The notes under the pieces were generated by a model. It had not been told where the DNA came from and made no database searches. It saw only the letters and a list, made by a program, of their open reading frames with translations. A stretch of 64,000 bases of DNA from Amaurobius ferox (taxonomy: Eukaryota > Arthropoda > Arachnida > Araneae > Amaurobiidae), in contig OX578136.1 in NCBI GenBank assembly GCA_951213105.1, forward strand, positions 152,416,678 to 152,480,677, in the 5' to 3' direction. The translations under genes and the position numbers were made by a program. Position 1 is the stretch's first letter, and each line of letters begins with the position of its first letter. Below, piece by piece: positions 42,700 to 55,127 of this stretch.

Positions 42700-43406
42700 T
42701 GGATAGTGAAAGAAAATAATTGTAACTCATTCGTGTATAAGGGGTTAACATATATCAATTTATTAGTAGATAGTGGAGCTGATTTAAGCGTGATTACGGA
42801 AAGCATGTTTTGCTCTTTTGCTCGTATCACGATCGAAAAGAGCAAAATGAGCCTTTCTGTATGCCGCAAACGGCTCAAAGGTACAAAATTTTAGCAATAA
42901 ACGATTATAGTATATGCATTTTAGCTTAAATCAGAAATTCGCATGGCGTTTTGTAGTGCTAAATGTTATTTGTACGATATTGGGAGCGAACTTTGTAGCC
43001 TCTTTTGGTTTATTAGTGGATGTAAAGTATAAAATATTAAATAATGGCATTACTGGCAGGAGTAAATATGCAACTAGATATGTGAATGCATTACGCATAA
43101 CAACTGTACAAAGTAAACTAACTGTACAAACTCAAAATTACTGCCCGAATTTGTTAAAATCACAAAGTCTAGAACTAATCACTGAATTCAACACTGTACC
43201 AAATTTAAACCAAATTGTATTCAAACCACAGGTCCACCCGTATTTTTGAAAACCAGACGGTTTTCGCCAGAAACATGAATCGTGGTTCAAAAATATAGCT
43301 TAAAGATTTACAAAATCGGGGCATTTGCCGGAGATCAAAATGTCCCTGGGCAAGTCCCATATGCGTTTTCTTCAAGAAAGACAGGAATTTTCGAGTTTGC
43401 GGTAAC
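42700..43406 (+). pseudogene. Gypsy-class protease and N-terminal RT relic
   Basis: LLVDSGADLSVI (aspartic protease DSG/DTG active site) is at about 42763-42798. Further on, broken frames show LGANF...FGLLVD (near 42980-43020), GPPVFLKTRRFSPE (near 43230) and a KCPWASPI-like stretch (near 43340), which is the start of Gypsy RT. It is cut at 43407 by the hAT element and resumes at 47021. Many stops. Confidence 0.75.
43399..43406. repeat. hAT target duplication, left
   Basis: GCGGTAAC; the right partner is CCGGTAAC at 47013-47020, 7 of 8 matching. Confidence 0.8.
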
Positions 43407-43420
43407 CAGTGGCGCACCCA
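43407..43420 (+). repeat. hAT terminal inverted repeat, left
   Basis: CAGTGGCGCACCCA. Confidence 0.9.
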
Positions 43421-43766
43421 GAATATTCCTAAGGGGGGGGCCATTGGTGCACAAAATTTTTATGAAAGAGGATGACTCCTCGATAAATTTTCCGAGAAAA
43501 AATGATCAGAGGCCATATCAATTAACAAGGCGGTTGTCTTTTTTTGTACATTTATTTTTATCAAATTACTAACAATTCTTTAGTGCAGTGCAAGAGAATT
43601 GAATGATTAGAAGAAGTAGTAGTAGATATTTATACAAAACAACACAAATTAAGAAATAGATGAAGATAAAATTATTTGTTCTGGTCTGCTTATACTGTAT
43701 ACTTGTTTTCAACCACTCTCTCATGATTACATATTGTTATATTATTCAATTATGATCTATACATAT

Positions 43767-46273
43767 TTATAAAACGAAGTCCAGCCTCCTGTTTTTCTTT
43801 GTAGCCAGAGCATTAATTATCTGGTCTGAATCAATTTCCACTTCACGGTGAATGTTCATTGACGCCAGTCCATTCAGTCTGGTTTCACTCATACTGTTTC
43901 TCAAGTAAGTTTTCAACCTCTTCATTGTGGAGAATGACCTCTCAGCACTGCTTGTTGATACTGGGAGGGTGGCATACACTTTTAAAAGTTCAAACACAGT
44001 TGGAAAAGTCCTTTGGTCACAAAAGTTAAGCAGTTCGATTGGGCTTTTAGTTTTCTTGTTCAATGCAGAGACCTTCATGTACCACAGATGTAGTTCAGCT
44101 TTTAGAGTATTATCTGATCTAGGTCCTAAATCATCTGCAAATTTCCTTGATAAGGCAACAAATCTCTCGTTTTCTTCCAGTGTCGGCTGCCTTCCATTCG
44201 GAATGACAGATGCAAAACTTTGTAGAAATTCCTTATGTTTGAGAAATTTTTCATGGAGGTGAGTGATGAAATTATCAATCCATGGAATGAAAATAGAAAG
44301 TCTGTAGTATTCTTCAGGAGTCTGTACGTTGAAATTTGATCTATAAATTTGTCTGGTGGCACGGCGTGGTAGAGTAATGTTTTCTCCATGCTGTTCCAGC
44401 TTCTTAACAGCTTGTTCAAACAGATGGTGAAACTCGTTCTCTGCGTTCTCTCGAATTATAGATATAGCTTTCAAAACGTCTTCTACGTCACTCACAGCAG
44501 TTGCCAGATCAAGGTTAACTTCCTGCAGCTTTTCACTCAGACGAACACTGTAGCTGAGTAATCTGTCAGCTGAAACAAGTGCTATGACAAACTGTGATGT
44601 TAACATTGAACATAACAAGGTATGAGCCTCTGTTGATGTCTCCTTGTCATTCTAGGTAGTAATCTCCTCCAGAGCCTCGATTACTTGATCAAACAATGAA
44701 ACCATAACTGTGACGGCATCATGTCTCTCCACCCAACGAGTAGGGCATAATTTCTTCAGTTTTTTGGCACTGATTTCTGTCTCTCCCTGATTAGCTGCAT
44801 TAATTTTGCTGGTGAGAACAAGGTTTCGTTTTGGTGTGTTGAAAAAACTAGAGATTTTCCCTATTATTCCAAAGCTGTTTCGGATATCCGGAACTCTAGA
44901 TGAATAAGTTATGGCTAAGTTCAAACAGTGTGATGCACAATGAACGTAGGGGGCTTTGGGGTGTTGCTCATATATAATTGCTTGGGCGCCATTGTACTCT
45001 CCACTCATTGCAGAAGCTCCATCGAACCCTTGTCCACGGAGGAAAGACGTATCAATGTTGCAGTCTGCAAGGCCTTTAAGAATAGCATCTGCAATTGCTC
45101 GACCTGTAGTTTCAGTCAGGGGCACAAACTTAAGGAAGTTCTCCACTATCTTAAATTCAATTTTATACTTATCATTTGTTTCAAACCGTTTCAAATAACG
45201 AACGCAAAGTGTCATTTGCTCTACCGTTGCAATATCTGTGGTTTCGTCACATAAAACCGCAAAACATTTGGCCTCATTCACCTCAGTTGCTATGTGCTTC
45301 ACAATGGAATCATTGCATGCTGAAATAATCTCATTTTGTATATTCCAACTTATGTAAGTTGCATTTTTTGCACAACCTTGTAGATGAGTTTTCAGTATTT
45401 CTTCTCCTGCATCAACTCGGAGTCGCAAAAGGGCTCTAAAATTTCCTTCGCATTGGCATGGTTCTGACAATACGTCCAAATCCCCACAGTCTCTATGCCC
45501 TCTCATGGCCAGCCCTTGCCTTCCACAAAAAATCACTGTTTTGATAATAGGTTTAAGAATAGCCCTATTCTGCAAAACTTGTTTTTGCTTTCCTCTGTCC
45601 ATTACTTGATCCACAGGAACCGTTTTTCCTTCCGTGACCCTTAAGAACTCATCGGCTTTGAGAACTGAATCCTTATGATAGAAAAAATTTTCATGTTGAC
45701 AGAACTTCTCCAAGGCCTTCTTCCAATTATTAAATCCTTTTGAAACAAGTTGACCTGTAGCTTGTGTGGATCTTAAACCAACTTCATGGGGTGCAAAGAG
45801 AACACAAAATTTGCAATAGGCACTGTCCTCTGCCTTTGAGTAAGCTAGCCAGTTATGCTTACTCAACCAAGATGAGCAGAACTTCCGAGTGTGGTGAGGT
45901 TTTCCTTGACTTGATACAGCACTAGTGACAGTAGCAGGAAAACTGTAATTTGCATATGGTTCCCAAAGATTTTTTAGCGCTGTTATCCTATCTTCATCTG
46001 TGAGGTTAGATTTCTTGACATAATTAAAAATATCTGCAGCCAGAATTTCTATTTCAACTGTGTTTGGTATTGTGTTTTGTCCTACCTTTACCTCCTCACA
46101 AGCGTTTGAAGACAGCCCGGGGTCACGGCTGTTGCTTGCTTCGACTGCAGCCTCATCAATGTAACAAGAGCTCAGGGAAACGTCGTTGGGAACGTCACTA
46201 TTTGCAATCTTACTTTTTTTTTTAAATAATTTCCCAGTGTCTGTTGGCCTAGCCCTTTTCGTTTTTCACTCAT
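43767..46273 (-). pseudogene. hAT transposase (ZMYM1/DUF4371-like), nearly intact
   Basis: The frame is about 830 codons. From an ATG at 46271-46273 (MSEKRK...), a one-base shift within the first ten codons leads into an uninterrupted frame to 44655. A single TAG at 44652-44654 follows, then 294 codons in the same frame to 43767. Landmarks: a TTF-type zinc finger (HNWLAYSKAEDSAYCKFC), CDETTDIATVEQ (hAT motif with catalytic Asp), GQGFDGASAMSG, HCASHCLNLAI, CPTRWVERHDAV, and the C-terminal dimerisation region LPVSTSSAERSFSTMKRLKTYLR with MSETRLNGLASMNI. hAT transposases excise and reinsert the element. Two lesions only, so it died recently or they are sequence errors. Confidence 0.85.
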
Positions 46274-46998
46274 TGTCTTTTTTTTTTACCTTGCTCCTCA
46301 GTTATTCAAGAACAAAATTTGCTATATAGCCGAAATACGCACATAAACACACACACTGATCGTTAAAGATGCATTTCACTGTAAGATCAGTTGAAAGTTC
46401 AGGACCATTATTAAATTCAGCTATTCACCACGCAGGCCCTCGTTCCGAAACTACCAATTCACTGTTATCACCTTGTGTCGTAACGTCGCACTTTATTTCA
46501 ACTCACAGCAACACTTAATTCGCGAAGCGTTGGCACGATCTATTTATTCACTTCCACAATTTTCTCACTGGGTAAACGAAATCCTCGAGTTTTCGAGCGA
46601 ACAGCCGCTTCCCCCATAGAGTTTCGTCCAGAACAGAGCACCAGGCGCGTTTGGGTCACGTGATTTTGGACGAGTCCATTAGTTAAATTCAATCACAGGT
46701 AGAAACGTCTTAAGAAGAACGGGTTTCCAGAATTGGTGCCTTTAGTGCGAATTAATTTATAATTTGTACAGTACGATAAAGAGCTTTATATGTATAATTA
46801 CATTCAGTGTAAGTGTTGGGATATGCTGGAATTGTTTTCTTCACAATGATTAAAATTATTTATTACAATAATGGTTGTAAATGTTTTTTTTTTATACTTT
46901 CTCGAAGGCAGACCTAGTTCTCTCTTGTGCTGACAGCGCCCTTCGCGTTTTGCTTTGTCAGCCCAAGGGGGGGGCCAGGGCCCCCTCGGCCCCCCCCG
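46274..46998. other. hAT 5' non-coding region
   Basis: Between the transposase start and the right inverted repeat. No gene; a C/G-rich stretch at 46960-46998 may fold. Promoter elements cannot be assigned with confidence. Confidence 0.5.
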
Positions 46999-47012
46999 TG
47001 GGTGCGCCACTG
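46999..47012 (-). repeat. hAT terminal inverted repeat, right
   Basis: TGGGTGCGCCACTG, exact reverse complement of 43407-43420. Confidence 0.9.
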
Positions 47013-47020
47013 CCGGTAAC
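47013..47020. repeat. hAT target duplication, right
   Basis: CCGGTAAC; see 43399-43406. Confidence 0.8.
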
Positions 47021-48035
47021 TATAAAAAGTTGAGTGCAATATCGAATCCAGATAAGTACTCGATTGCGCTCATACACGATTGACTTGCGCAACAAAGCAG
47101 TCTTTTCAAAACTGAATTTAATAAGAGATTCCTGTAGAAGTAGCAGATTCCTGTAGAATCTGACGGTATCGCTAAAATAGCTGTGATATCCCCGTTTGGA
47201 CTATTTGAATTTATCTGCAAGCCGTTTGGACTTTGCAATGCTGATTAAAGGTTTCAACGATTCATGTCTGAAATTCTATACAAGGACTAGACTATTATTT
47301 TATTTATTTGGATGACATCCTCATCGCGTCTGAAAACAAGCAAAAGCACAAACAGCATCTACGCAAAATATTCGAACGTTTTGAAAAGTACGGTATTATT
47401 GCAAATGTTCCTAAATAAATATCTGGACAGACTGAAACACAGTTTTTAGGACATCTAGTCACACAAAATGTTATTTCTCCCTTGACTTAAACAGTATTAG
47501 CTATGCAAAATTATCCATTGCCTAAAACTGTGAGCAAATTACGGCGTTCTCTAGCAATGGTAAATTTTTACCAGAGATTTCTTCCAAAAGCAGCAAAAAT
47601 ACAAGCCATCCTGTACAATTTGGCTAACAGCAACAAAAAAGGGATAAAACTCCTATAATGTGACGTAATAGTACGGAGAATAAATACATTTATAGTATGA
47701 AAGGATTTACTGACACATGTTTCACTGAATGGAAAGTTATCGTTATATATCGTTAATAATGGAAAGTTGCTCTAAATGAAAAGTTATCGTTATCAGTCGA
47801 TGTAAGTACAATTGCAATCGAAGCCATTTTATTGGAATTGAAAAGCGACACATTATGTTAATTAGCATTTTTCTTTTGCGAAAGCTAAGACAACTGAACG
47901 CAATTACAGTACATATGATCGATAACTACTGGTGCATATGCAACATTTTCGGCAGATGTTGGAAGGATGTTCATTTACCATTTAAACAGATCATAAACAT
48001 TTGACTTTTGCGTTTCAACAAAAAGCTGAAAAACA
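47021..48035 (+). pseudogene. Gypsy-class RT and RNase H relic
   Basis: It continues the RT cut at 43406. Broken frames show LSAISNPDKYSIALIHD, SPFGLFEFICKPFGL and IYLDDILIASENKQKH (RT catalytic YLDD at 47305-47316), then TQFLGHLVTQNVISP and MVNFYQRFLP. After stops, RNase H remnants follow: ERNYSTYDR, HFRQMLEG and DHKHLTFAFQQKAEK ending at about 48030. Order is that of Gypsy pol. Integrase is absent because the sequence changes to a Polinton-type polymerase in mid-domain. Confidence 0.8.
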
Positions 48036-49860
48036 TCATATTGATCTGACACGCATAGTCCACGAGCCGTGTGGATACGCTTACGTCATCGTGGGACTTG
48101 ATGGAAGAGTCTTAAAACACACTACAGTGTATCAAGGTGCTTTTGCCTTAAGCAATTTCTTCAAGAACCTTATAAAAGAAAACCAGTACCTTTCTAGGAA
48201 ACTTCATCAAGTTAAGTCTCTGCAAAAGATGGAGGAGGATATTTCCAATTTTAAAGAGTCATCCATTGTCATAAATGTCATCGTGAACTGTAAACAGACC
48301 ACGTGTGCGACCACTATCACGTTATCAAGATTTACAAGGGTGCCCTGCATAATGCTTGTAATCTTATAGACAAATCACCAACATTCCTGTATGTTTCATA
48401 ATTTGAAAATTTATGACAGTCACCAGTAATACGCAGAGGCTTGAAAGTTACAAGGCTATAAGATCGATGTGGTTGCAACAAACATCGAAAAATACACATC
48501 TTTCAAGATCTCAAAGAAAGAGGGGGGGGGGGGCTTGGCATCTACTTGCAATTTATTGAGAGCTTCCAGTTTCTGAATGCTTCCCTAGAGAAGCTGGCTT
48601 ACAATTTAGATTCCAGTGAGTTCCACTTTCTAAGACAACATTTACCTAATACAGTAAAGCGGATATATCATCTCAGGAAAGGGGTGCACGCTTATTGCTA
48701 CATGACATCCATCCAAATATTCGATAAAGACGCTCTTTACCTCCCTCTTCAGCATTTTATAATGATATTAAAGGCGAATATATTAAGAATGAGGAGTATC
48801 AACACGCTCAAAATATTTGGAATAGGTTTTATATTGATCAGCATCATGACCAGAATAAATGACCTTTATGTGAAAGTTTCACTATCATGACCTTTATGTG
48901 AAGAGCGATGTCCTGCAGTTGGAGCAGATGCTTTTCAAAACTTTTAGAAAACTGTGCCTATCGCATTATGGGCTCTACTATGCACATTTAATGACTTCAT
49001 CAAGCTTGATTGAAAATAACTGAACGACCCCTGGAGCTTTTCATAGATGAAATGAAGCTGCTGTTTATAGGGTTTGGTATCCGAGGTGATATATGCGCGG
49101 TCAGTCAACGTAGATCTGAAGCCAATAATCATTATTTAGAAAATTATGCTTCCAGCAAGCCTGACATGCACATCATCTATCTAGATGCAAATAATATTTT
49201 CGGCTAGGCTATGTCTCAGCCATTTTCATATTTTGGTTTTGAATGGGTCTACTGAAAACTTAAATGATTCCTGGATAATGGGTCTGAAGGAGAATGCTCA
49301 AGAGGAATATATACTCAATGTCGACCTCGACCTTGAATATTCCAAATCTCTGCATGATCAGCATGAGTACTCTTCGACTCCCGTGAGAATGAGAAAGGAG
49401 CGAGAAATGCTGTCCCCATACACTGAGGAAGTTGTCTAGCAACTGCATCATAGTCATTTCGTCAGTATCACAAAATTAGTTCCTAATCTACATCATAAGA
49501 AAAATTGCATTGTTCACTATAGTAACCCTCATTTATATTTATAATTAGGTTTAAGGTACAAAAAAATTCACGGTGCATTAAAATTTAAACATCACTCTTG
49601 ACTACACAAAGATGTGTAATTCAATACTGAGAAGAGGAAGATGGCGAAATTCAATTTCGATAAAGATTTTGTTAAGATTCTCAACGATTATTTTGCAAAA
49701 CATACTTTCGAAATAAGTTAGATATACAGAAAGTAAATTTTTCAAAGAAGCCTTAGAAGATGGCGATATTTCCAACTTATAAAACTGCAACAAGATAATT
49801 AAGGCGGTATTACATCTACTTCGATATATAAGCAATGAAATTAAATACACATATCATAGA
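48036..49860 (+). pseudogene. Polinton/Maverick-type protein-primed DNA polymerase B relic
   Basis: Discontinuous plus frames match the order of B-family polymerases of Polintons: EPCGYAYVIV near 48070, a VCDH..H...KGALHNACNL zinc-binding-like stretch near 48300-48360, IYLQFIESFQFLNASLEKL near 48540-48600, RKGVHAYCYM near 48680, IRGDICAVSQRRSEANNHY near 49080-49135, IIYLDANNIFG near 49172-49204 (polymerase motif A), then a TAG at 49205 where Trp is expected followed by AMSQPF, then EMLSPY near 49410 and NTEKRKMAKFNFDKDF near 49620-49665. At least six stops or shifts. These polymerases replicate the linear transposon from a protein primer. Only the polymerase gene is seen; capsid, ATPase and integrase genes are absent. 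Confidence 0.8.
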
Positions 49861-50128
49861 TAAAAAGGTCATTTAATCAAATAAAATCATCCTATAAGCT
49901 GTACAAATGTTAAAATGCCAGAGAGCTTTCGGGTATCACTACACCCTTCATCAGTGGCTATATGAAAAATTACTGTGGAAACAGGCTCATATGTAGACCA
50001 GATCGGCAGACAAATTTGCATAAATCAGCTACGGAATAATGATAATATAAACAGGCTATTAAAGATTGTCTACCGATCTGGTCTACATATGAGCCTGGTC
50101 TGGTCTACATATGTCCACGGTAATTTTT
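49861..50128 (-). mobile_element. PLE terminal repeat, minus-oriented arm
   Basis: It runs from 'catagataaaaaggtcattt', matched in reverse complement near 51150-51212. It includes a hammerhead (49916-49960) and continues with 'ggctcatatgtagacc', which is itself repeated in inverted form near 50074-50110, so a second fold-back is present. It lies within or next to the Polinton relic. Confidence 0.6.
49916..49960 (-). ncRNA. Hammerhead ribozyme motif, second PLE pair
   Basis: Minus strand: TAGCCA, CTGATGA, stem II GGGT...ACCC, GAAA, GCTC, TC, TGGCA. The core is intact. Stem III is GCTC rather than the palindromic GCGC seen in the other copies, which may weaken it. Confidence 0.7.
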
Positions 50129-51093
50129 ACTTTCCTTATATACATAATGATAAGGAAAGTATTGTGATGGGGTCGAAAATTCGAATTCGAGTTTTCGACG
50201 GAAGAGCACGTTTCAAGCATCCCTGATCACGAATCAAACATTTTTAAGGTGATGTCTCTCTCTCTCTATTTGTGTGTGTGTGTGTGAAAGTATGTGTGTG
50301 TGTGTGTGTGTATCAGTGAGTCTGTGAAGACGATATCTCATGAACAAATAGAGAGATTCGAATGATATTTGAAACAAGAATCACAATCCGTGAATACTGG
50401 AAGTCTATTGTTTTTAAACGTAATTGAATGTTCAGAACCCCCCTAAATATTCGAGTGAAATTTTGAAAACATCACCAAAAAATCAAAACCTTTAATAAAG
50501 TTACTCTACACAAATAGACATTTCTTGTGTCATTTTTCCTTAGAAAACGATTGACATAAACTTTAGAACGCTAGCATGAACCGTTGTCGAGATATTGCAC
50601 ATTTTTCAAATAAATTTATCAAAATATCCCATATATTAAAAAAAATGTATATTAACTGTTCAGAAACATATTCACTTTTCATATATAATATCATGCGGTA
50701 AATTTGGTGACATCATTCTCGTGGATCTAGCTCGTTCCATTCATGAGAAAATATACTTTGAGTAATACTTTTCTATTTGAACGGCAATAGTTATTTATCT
50801 GCTCTAAGAATAACTTATTTCTCCGTCCATAACGCTTGTCGAGATTTTGGCGACGAATTTGGTGGAATATCGCTAACTTGGTGACCTTTTATATGTTGCC
50901 AAATTAACGGAAATCTCGCCAAATGGATAAAAATGACGCTAAATCAATGAAAATGACGACTAATTGACGAAAATTCAATATCTTGGAAAGAATATAAGTA
51001 TCTACTATAAGAATAACCTATTTTTTTGCTGTAAAATTAGTGAATTCATTGCATTATATGAGGAAAGTTATGTGTTGCCCACATCAGATTTTT
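50129..51093 (-). mobile_element. Hairpin-ended non-autonomous element, copy B (HINE/Helitron-like candidate)
   Basis: Reverse-complement copy of 12949-13908: terminal hairpin ACTTTCCTTATA...TAAGGAAAGT at 50129-50160, (GT)n/(CT)n microsatellite at 50251-50315, TTGGCGA-type inverted boxes near 50845-50935, subterminal 'aggaaagttatgtg', and the end CATCAGATTTTT at 51093. The PLE arm at 49961-49975 supplies an empty-site comparison: 'gtaatttttcatatagcc' is uninterrupted there and split here inside the T-run. No coding capacity. Confidence 0.6.
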
Positions 51094-51212
51094 CATATAG
51101 CCACTCATGAAGGGTACAGTGATACCCGAAAGCGCTCTGGCATTTTAATATTTGTACGTCTTATAGGACGGTTTTATTTGATTAAATGATCTTTTTATCT
51201 ATGATATGTGTC
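51094..51212 (+). mobile_element. PLE terminal repeat, plus-oriented arm
   Basis: Reverse complement of the arm at 49861-49970: hammerhead, then 'tattt', 'gtacgtcttataggacgg', 'tttgattaaatgatcttttt' and 'atgatatgtgt'. Confidence 0.6.
51098..51142 (+). ncRNA. Hammerhead ribozyme motif, degenerate
   Basis: TAGCCA, CTCATGA (core changed from CTGATGA), stem II GGGTA...TACCC, GAAA, GCGC, TC, TGGCA. The G-to-C core change should inactivate it. Confidence 0.65.
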
Positions 51213-51800
51213 TGTAATTTTATTGTTGCAGCACGATGTTTAGTGAAGACCTGGAATGCATCGAACTTGTGAAAAGTCACGGCCTATATATGTAGGTTTC
51301 GCTAACTTGGAGTTGTCAAAATATATGTACAATTTCAGGCTCGAAATTGCAAATTTATAATTTCAACCCTGTTCAAAATCTGAGTTTCGCTTGGCATCTC
51401 ATTCTCGGCTGCTTGAAAGTTAAATCATTGTCTGAATTTTTAAACATGTGAATATGTTATTCTTATATTATACTTCTGCTGTGTCCATTTTATAATTAAA
51501 TGTTTTTCATTCCAATATGTTTCCTTGTGTAATCTGGCAATTAATGATATGCAGATTTTGTTCGAGGGATATGACAAGGTATAAAAGTCAATGTATCATC
51601 TTCTTTCTCGATTGTCTCTGAAGGTGCACTTTTCATATCCGAAAACACTCCAGCTTTTAATGTGATTTTATCGTCTTCTATAGTGTCATCAAATAAAGAC
51701 TTTTATTCTAAAGTGTTAAATTCTTTAATATTTAGGGTGTTTTTCGAATTTTATAATTTGATCAAGAATCTCCCAAGTTGCGTAGAATTTTTTTATATCT
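51213..51800. other. No gene recognised
   Basis: AT-rich, unique-looking; no domain seen. Confidence 0.45.
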
Positions 51801-51807
51801 TCCATCG

Positions 51808-51985
51808 ATGAGGATTCTCATTGATGAGGATTCTCCATAAGGATTCTCATTGATGGGGATTCTCCATAAGGATTCTCATTGATGAGGATTCTCCATAAGG
51901 GTTCTCATTGATGAGGATTCTCCATAAGGATTCTCATTGATGAGGATTCTCCATGAGGATTCTCATTGATAAGGATTCTCATTGT
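51808..51985 (+). repeat. Minisatellite 'gatgaggattctccataaggattctcatt'
   Basis: About six copies of a 29-30-bp unit with small changes (gatgggg, aagggtt, atgagg). Confidence 0.9.
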
Positions 51986-52630
51986 TCAGAGAACGATGTT
52001 ACCCGAGACTTGGAACAGAGAATTTGGAACAGGCGTGTGTTTTTAGAATGATAACTGCATATTCACAAATTAAATTAATTAAACATTCATTTGCTGTTTT
52101 ATTGTGGATGATGTACCTTATGGTTGTTATATGACTTTGTTATGAAGCTAGAAAATTATCTTGCATGTTGTTCTTGTTTACGTTTCTGCTGCTTTGAAGA
52201 ACTGCATTTGGAACTCACTTAATAAACTCTCGCATTCAGAGAATAGGTCGCATCAGTATATAACTATGGATTATTATCTCAGTTTAAAGGAAACAGACTA
52301 AAATTTTGGAATATTTGAGCGTTTACAATAAACATATTCTGGGTTCCTCAGAAATTACTAAGGCGTCCCGATAACTTTGTAAGGAAAGGTTTACGATTCT
52401 ACACGTTTTATCTATTTGCAGTATAATTGCCATGTCCGATCGAATAAAAGTGGCTGCAACACTCCTAGTGGCGAATTAAAAAAAGCTAGGAAAACTAACT
52501 TGGCAACAAAGCTATAGATAAACAAGAAAAACCAATTACAAAGTTAAGTCATTTTAAAAGCCACAGAATTTTAGAATACCTTGAATACCTCCAGCAACGT
52601 ATATTAGATTACCACGGAATATTTTATAAA
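51986..52630. other. No gene recognised
   Basis: AT-rich, no motif or repeat I can name. Confidence 0.45.
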
Positions 52631-52637
52631 GCGACCT

Positions 52638-53145
52638 TTGAATCTTTCTCCAACAAGATTAAGACTGAAACAGATTCGATTTTCGATCTCCGTGCAACAG
52701 ATGGGCACGCACTCAATTTACTTCCTCATTGGTCAAAAACGACTCCGAAAATTGGAAAATATTTACATTCCAATCACCAGCTTCCGAATAATAGAAGTGC
52801 TCAAATCCGACAGAAGTTTTGTCCATAAACACGATTTTGAAACTTCCCGGACAATTTCTAACTCGGATCTCGGGGGGTATTTCCACAGAAATCCATCCCC
52901 TCCCACCCACTTTCCGAGTGATAACTCCCGCTGAGTCACTTGGTTTATCAGATGGGCGGGGGGAGTGGGTGGCCAGTTTATTTCATCGGGATCTGTGTTA
53001 AGGCCCTTATCTCGGCCCCCAAAGCCGTTTAGGAGCGCGTGGAGGGGGGCGACTTTTAATCGGATGTTATCTGTTGATGGGGCGGATGTGATGCGGGAGA
53101 AAAAGGACTCACTCGTCCTCTGAATGCCGTTATGAATGTCCAACA
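52638..53145. other. GC-richer block with overlapping unassigned frames
   Basis: Open frames lie on both strands (plus 52638-52934; minus 52763-53143, 126 codons). Base composition is clearly above the surroundings, with 'cggcccccaaag' and 'gggcggggggag'. I recognise no domain in either translation, and neither frame has splice or repeat context that favours it. It could be an exon, a CpG-type regulatory stretch or an old repeat. Confidence 0.3.
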
Positions 53146-53430
53146 GAACAATTAAAGCGAACTGGTTGCGTTATAGCAACGAAATGGAAGACTGATGGAG
53201 GAACTGGCTTGGTGACGAAGTTGGCAGAAGTGTGTTGGGGGGGGGGGGGAGTTATAACATTTTTGGTCCAGGCTTACTACTGAATTAGTGGCAATTTTTG
53301 GTTTTAATATCGAAATTTAATATTTAAATCATTTAATTTTTGGTAGCAACTTTTTTCTAAAAATCAGTTACTATTTTTGTTGGATTAAACAAAGTAAAAA
53401 AATACAAAAATGTGTAAAGGAATCTTGCTT
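53146..53430. other. No gene recognised; G11 run
   Basis: A run of about 11 G lies at 53238-53249. Otherwise nothing. Confidence 0.5.
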
Positions 53431-53431
53431 G

Positions 53432-54300
<869 letters not shown>

Positions 54301-54440
54301 ATATAATTAATAAATAATTATATATAACATACAAACATACATATATATACACACATATACATATATATATATATATATATACATATATATACACATATAC
54401 ACACATACATACATATATATATTTTTTTCTCTCTCTCTCT
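54301..54440. repeat. Compound (TA)n/(CA)n/(CT)n microsatellite
   Basis: 'acatacatatatatacacac' type sequence followed by 'ctctctctctct' at 54428-54441. Confidence 0.9.
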
Positions 54441-54448
54441 CCTGTATG

Positions 54449-55010
54449 TTAGTCACTATAATTGGGAATGTTTTCTAGGATGTTATCGAGTGAAATTTGA
54501 TACACTGAGTTGATAATTTTAATAACAAAATTGGGGGGATATGCATTATTAGTCGCTGTACTCAATAATTCCATAAAGTGCGCTAATTTATAATATTCAT
54601 CACAAATTTTATTGATTCTAAGAGCCTGGTTTATTATAATATTTCTAAATACAGAACTATGCAGACAAGAGTCAAAATGTTGAATTTTTGATGTATTAAA
54701 TTTAAAATCCTGTCTTTTATCATACAAGTTTATAACCATATTACAATTTTGTAAATTTAAATTTAAATCTAAAAAGTTTGCAACATTTGTGTCATTATTA
54801 CTTGCATTTAATTGTAAATTATTTGGATAAAAGTTTAATACAATAGGGATATTATTATTTGGGGATACACATAAAATGTCATCTATATATCTAAACATGT
54901 GCATATTATGCAAGCTTGGATTAATGTTTTTTTCATAGAAGAATAAATACAGATTAGCTAACAAAGATGAGGCACACCCCCCCCCCCTTGTGGGATACCA
55001 ACCTGTTGTT
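54449..55010 (-). pseudogene. Penelope-like element RT, best-preserved fragment
   Basis: The minus frame of 171 codons at 54449-54964 reads LLANLYLFFYEKN, MFRYIDDILCV (RT motif C, catalytic DD), NFYPNNLQLNASN, NFLDLNLNL, NLYDKRQDF, FNTSKIQHFDSCLHS, FRNIIINQ and NAYPPNFV. This is the palm-to-thumb order of PLE RTs. Upstream, GIPQG (motif B) at about 54988-55003 is separated by a run of 11 C (54977-54987) that breaks the frame. Sequence further 5' is not recognisable, and no endonuclease follows. It served as the reference for the fragments at 3-101, 1437-1560, 3604-3862 and 56430-56880. Confidence 0.8.
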
Positions 55011-55127
55011 CGCTTTATTAATAATAATAATATTCAATATCTTTATGATATTATTTTATTAGGTAACAAGATAGATCAATCATGCTTAAAGCATTGATTA
55101 TGAAACACTTTCCAACTTCAATGCAAT

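Larger units (their letters stand above)
43407..47012 (-). mobile_element. hAT transposon, 3606 bp
   Basis: CAGTGGCGCACCCA at 43407-43420 and its exact reverse complement at 46999-47012 are the terminal inverted repeats. An 8-bp target duplication (one mismatch) flanks them, as expected for hAT. A single transposase gene lies on the minus strand. Just inside both ends are G/C homopolymer-rich stretches. The element splits a Gypsy RT whose reading continues on both sides, so the Gypsy copy is older. Confidence 0.9.

Noticed and set aside
48001..49860. Integrated virus instead of a transposon
   Set aside because: Only a polymerase B relic is visible and it follows the Polinton pattern; no capsid or other viral genes are present to support a virus.
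52763..53143. 126-codon minus frame as a host exon
   Set aside because: No domain, overlapping plus frame equally open, no convincing splice or start context; listed only as an unassigned block.
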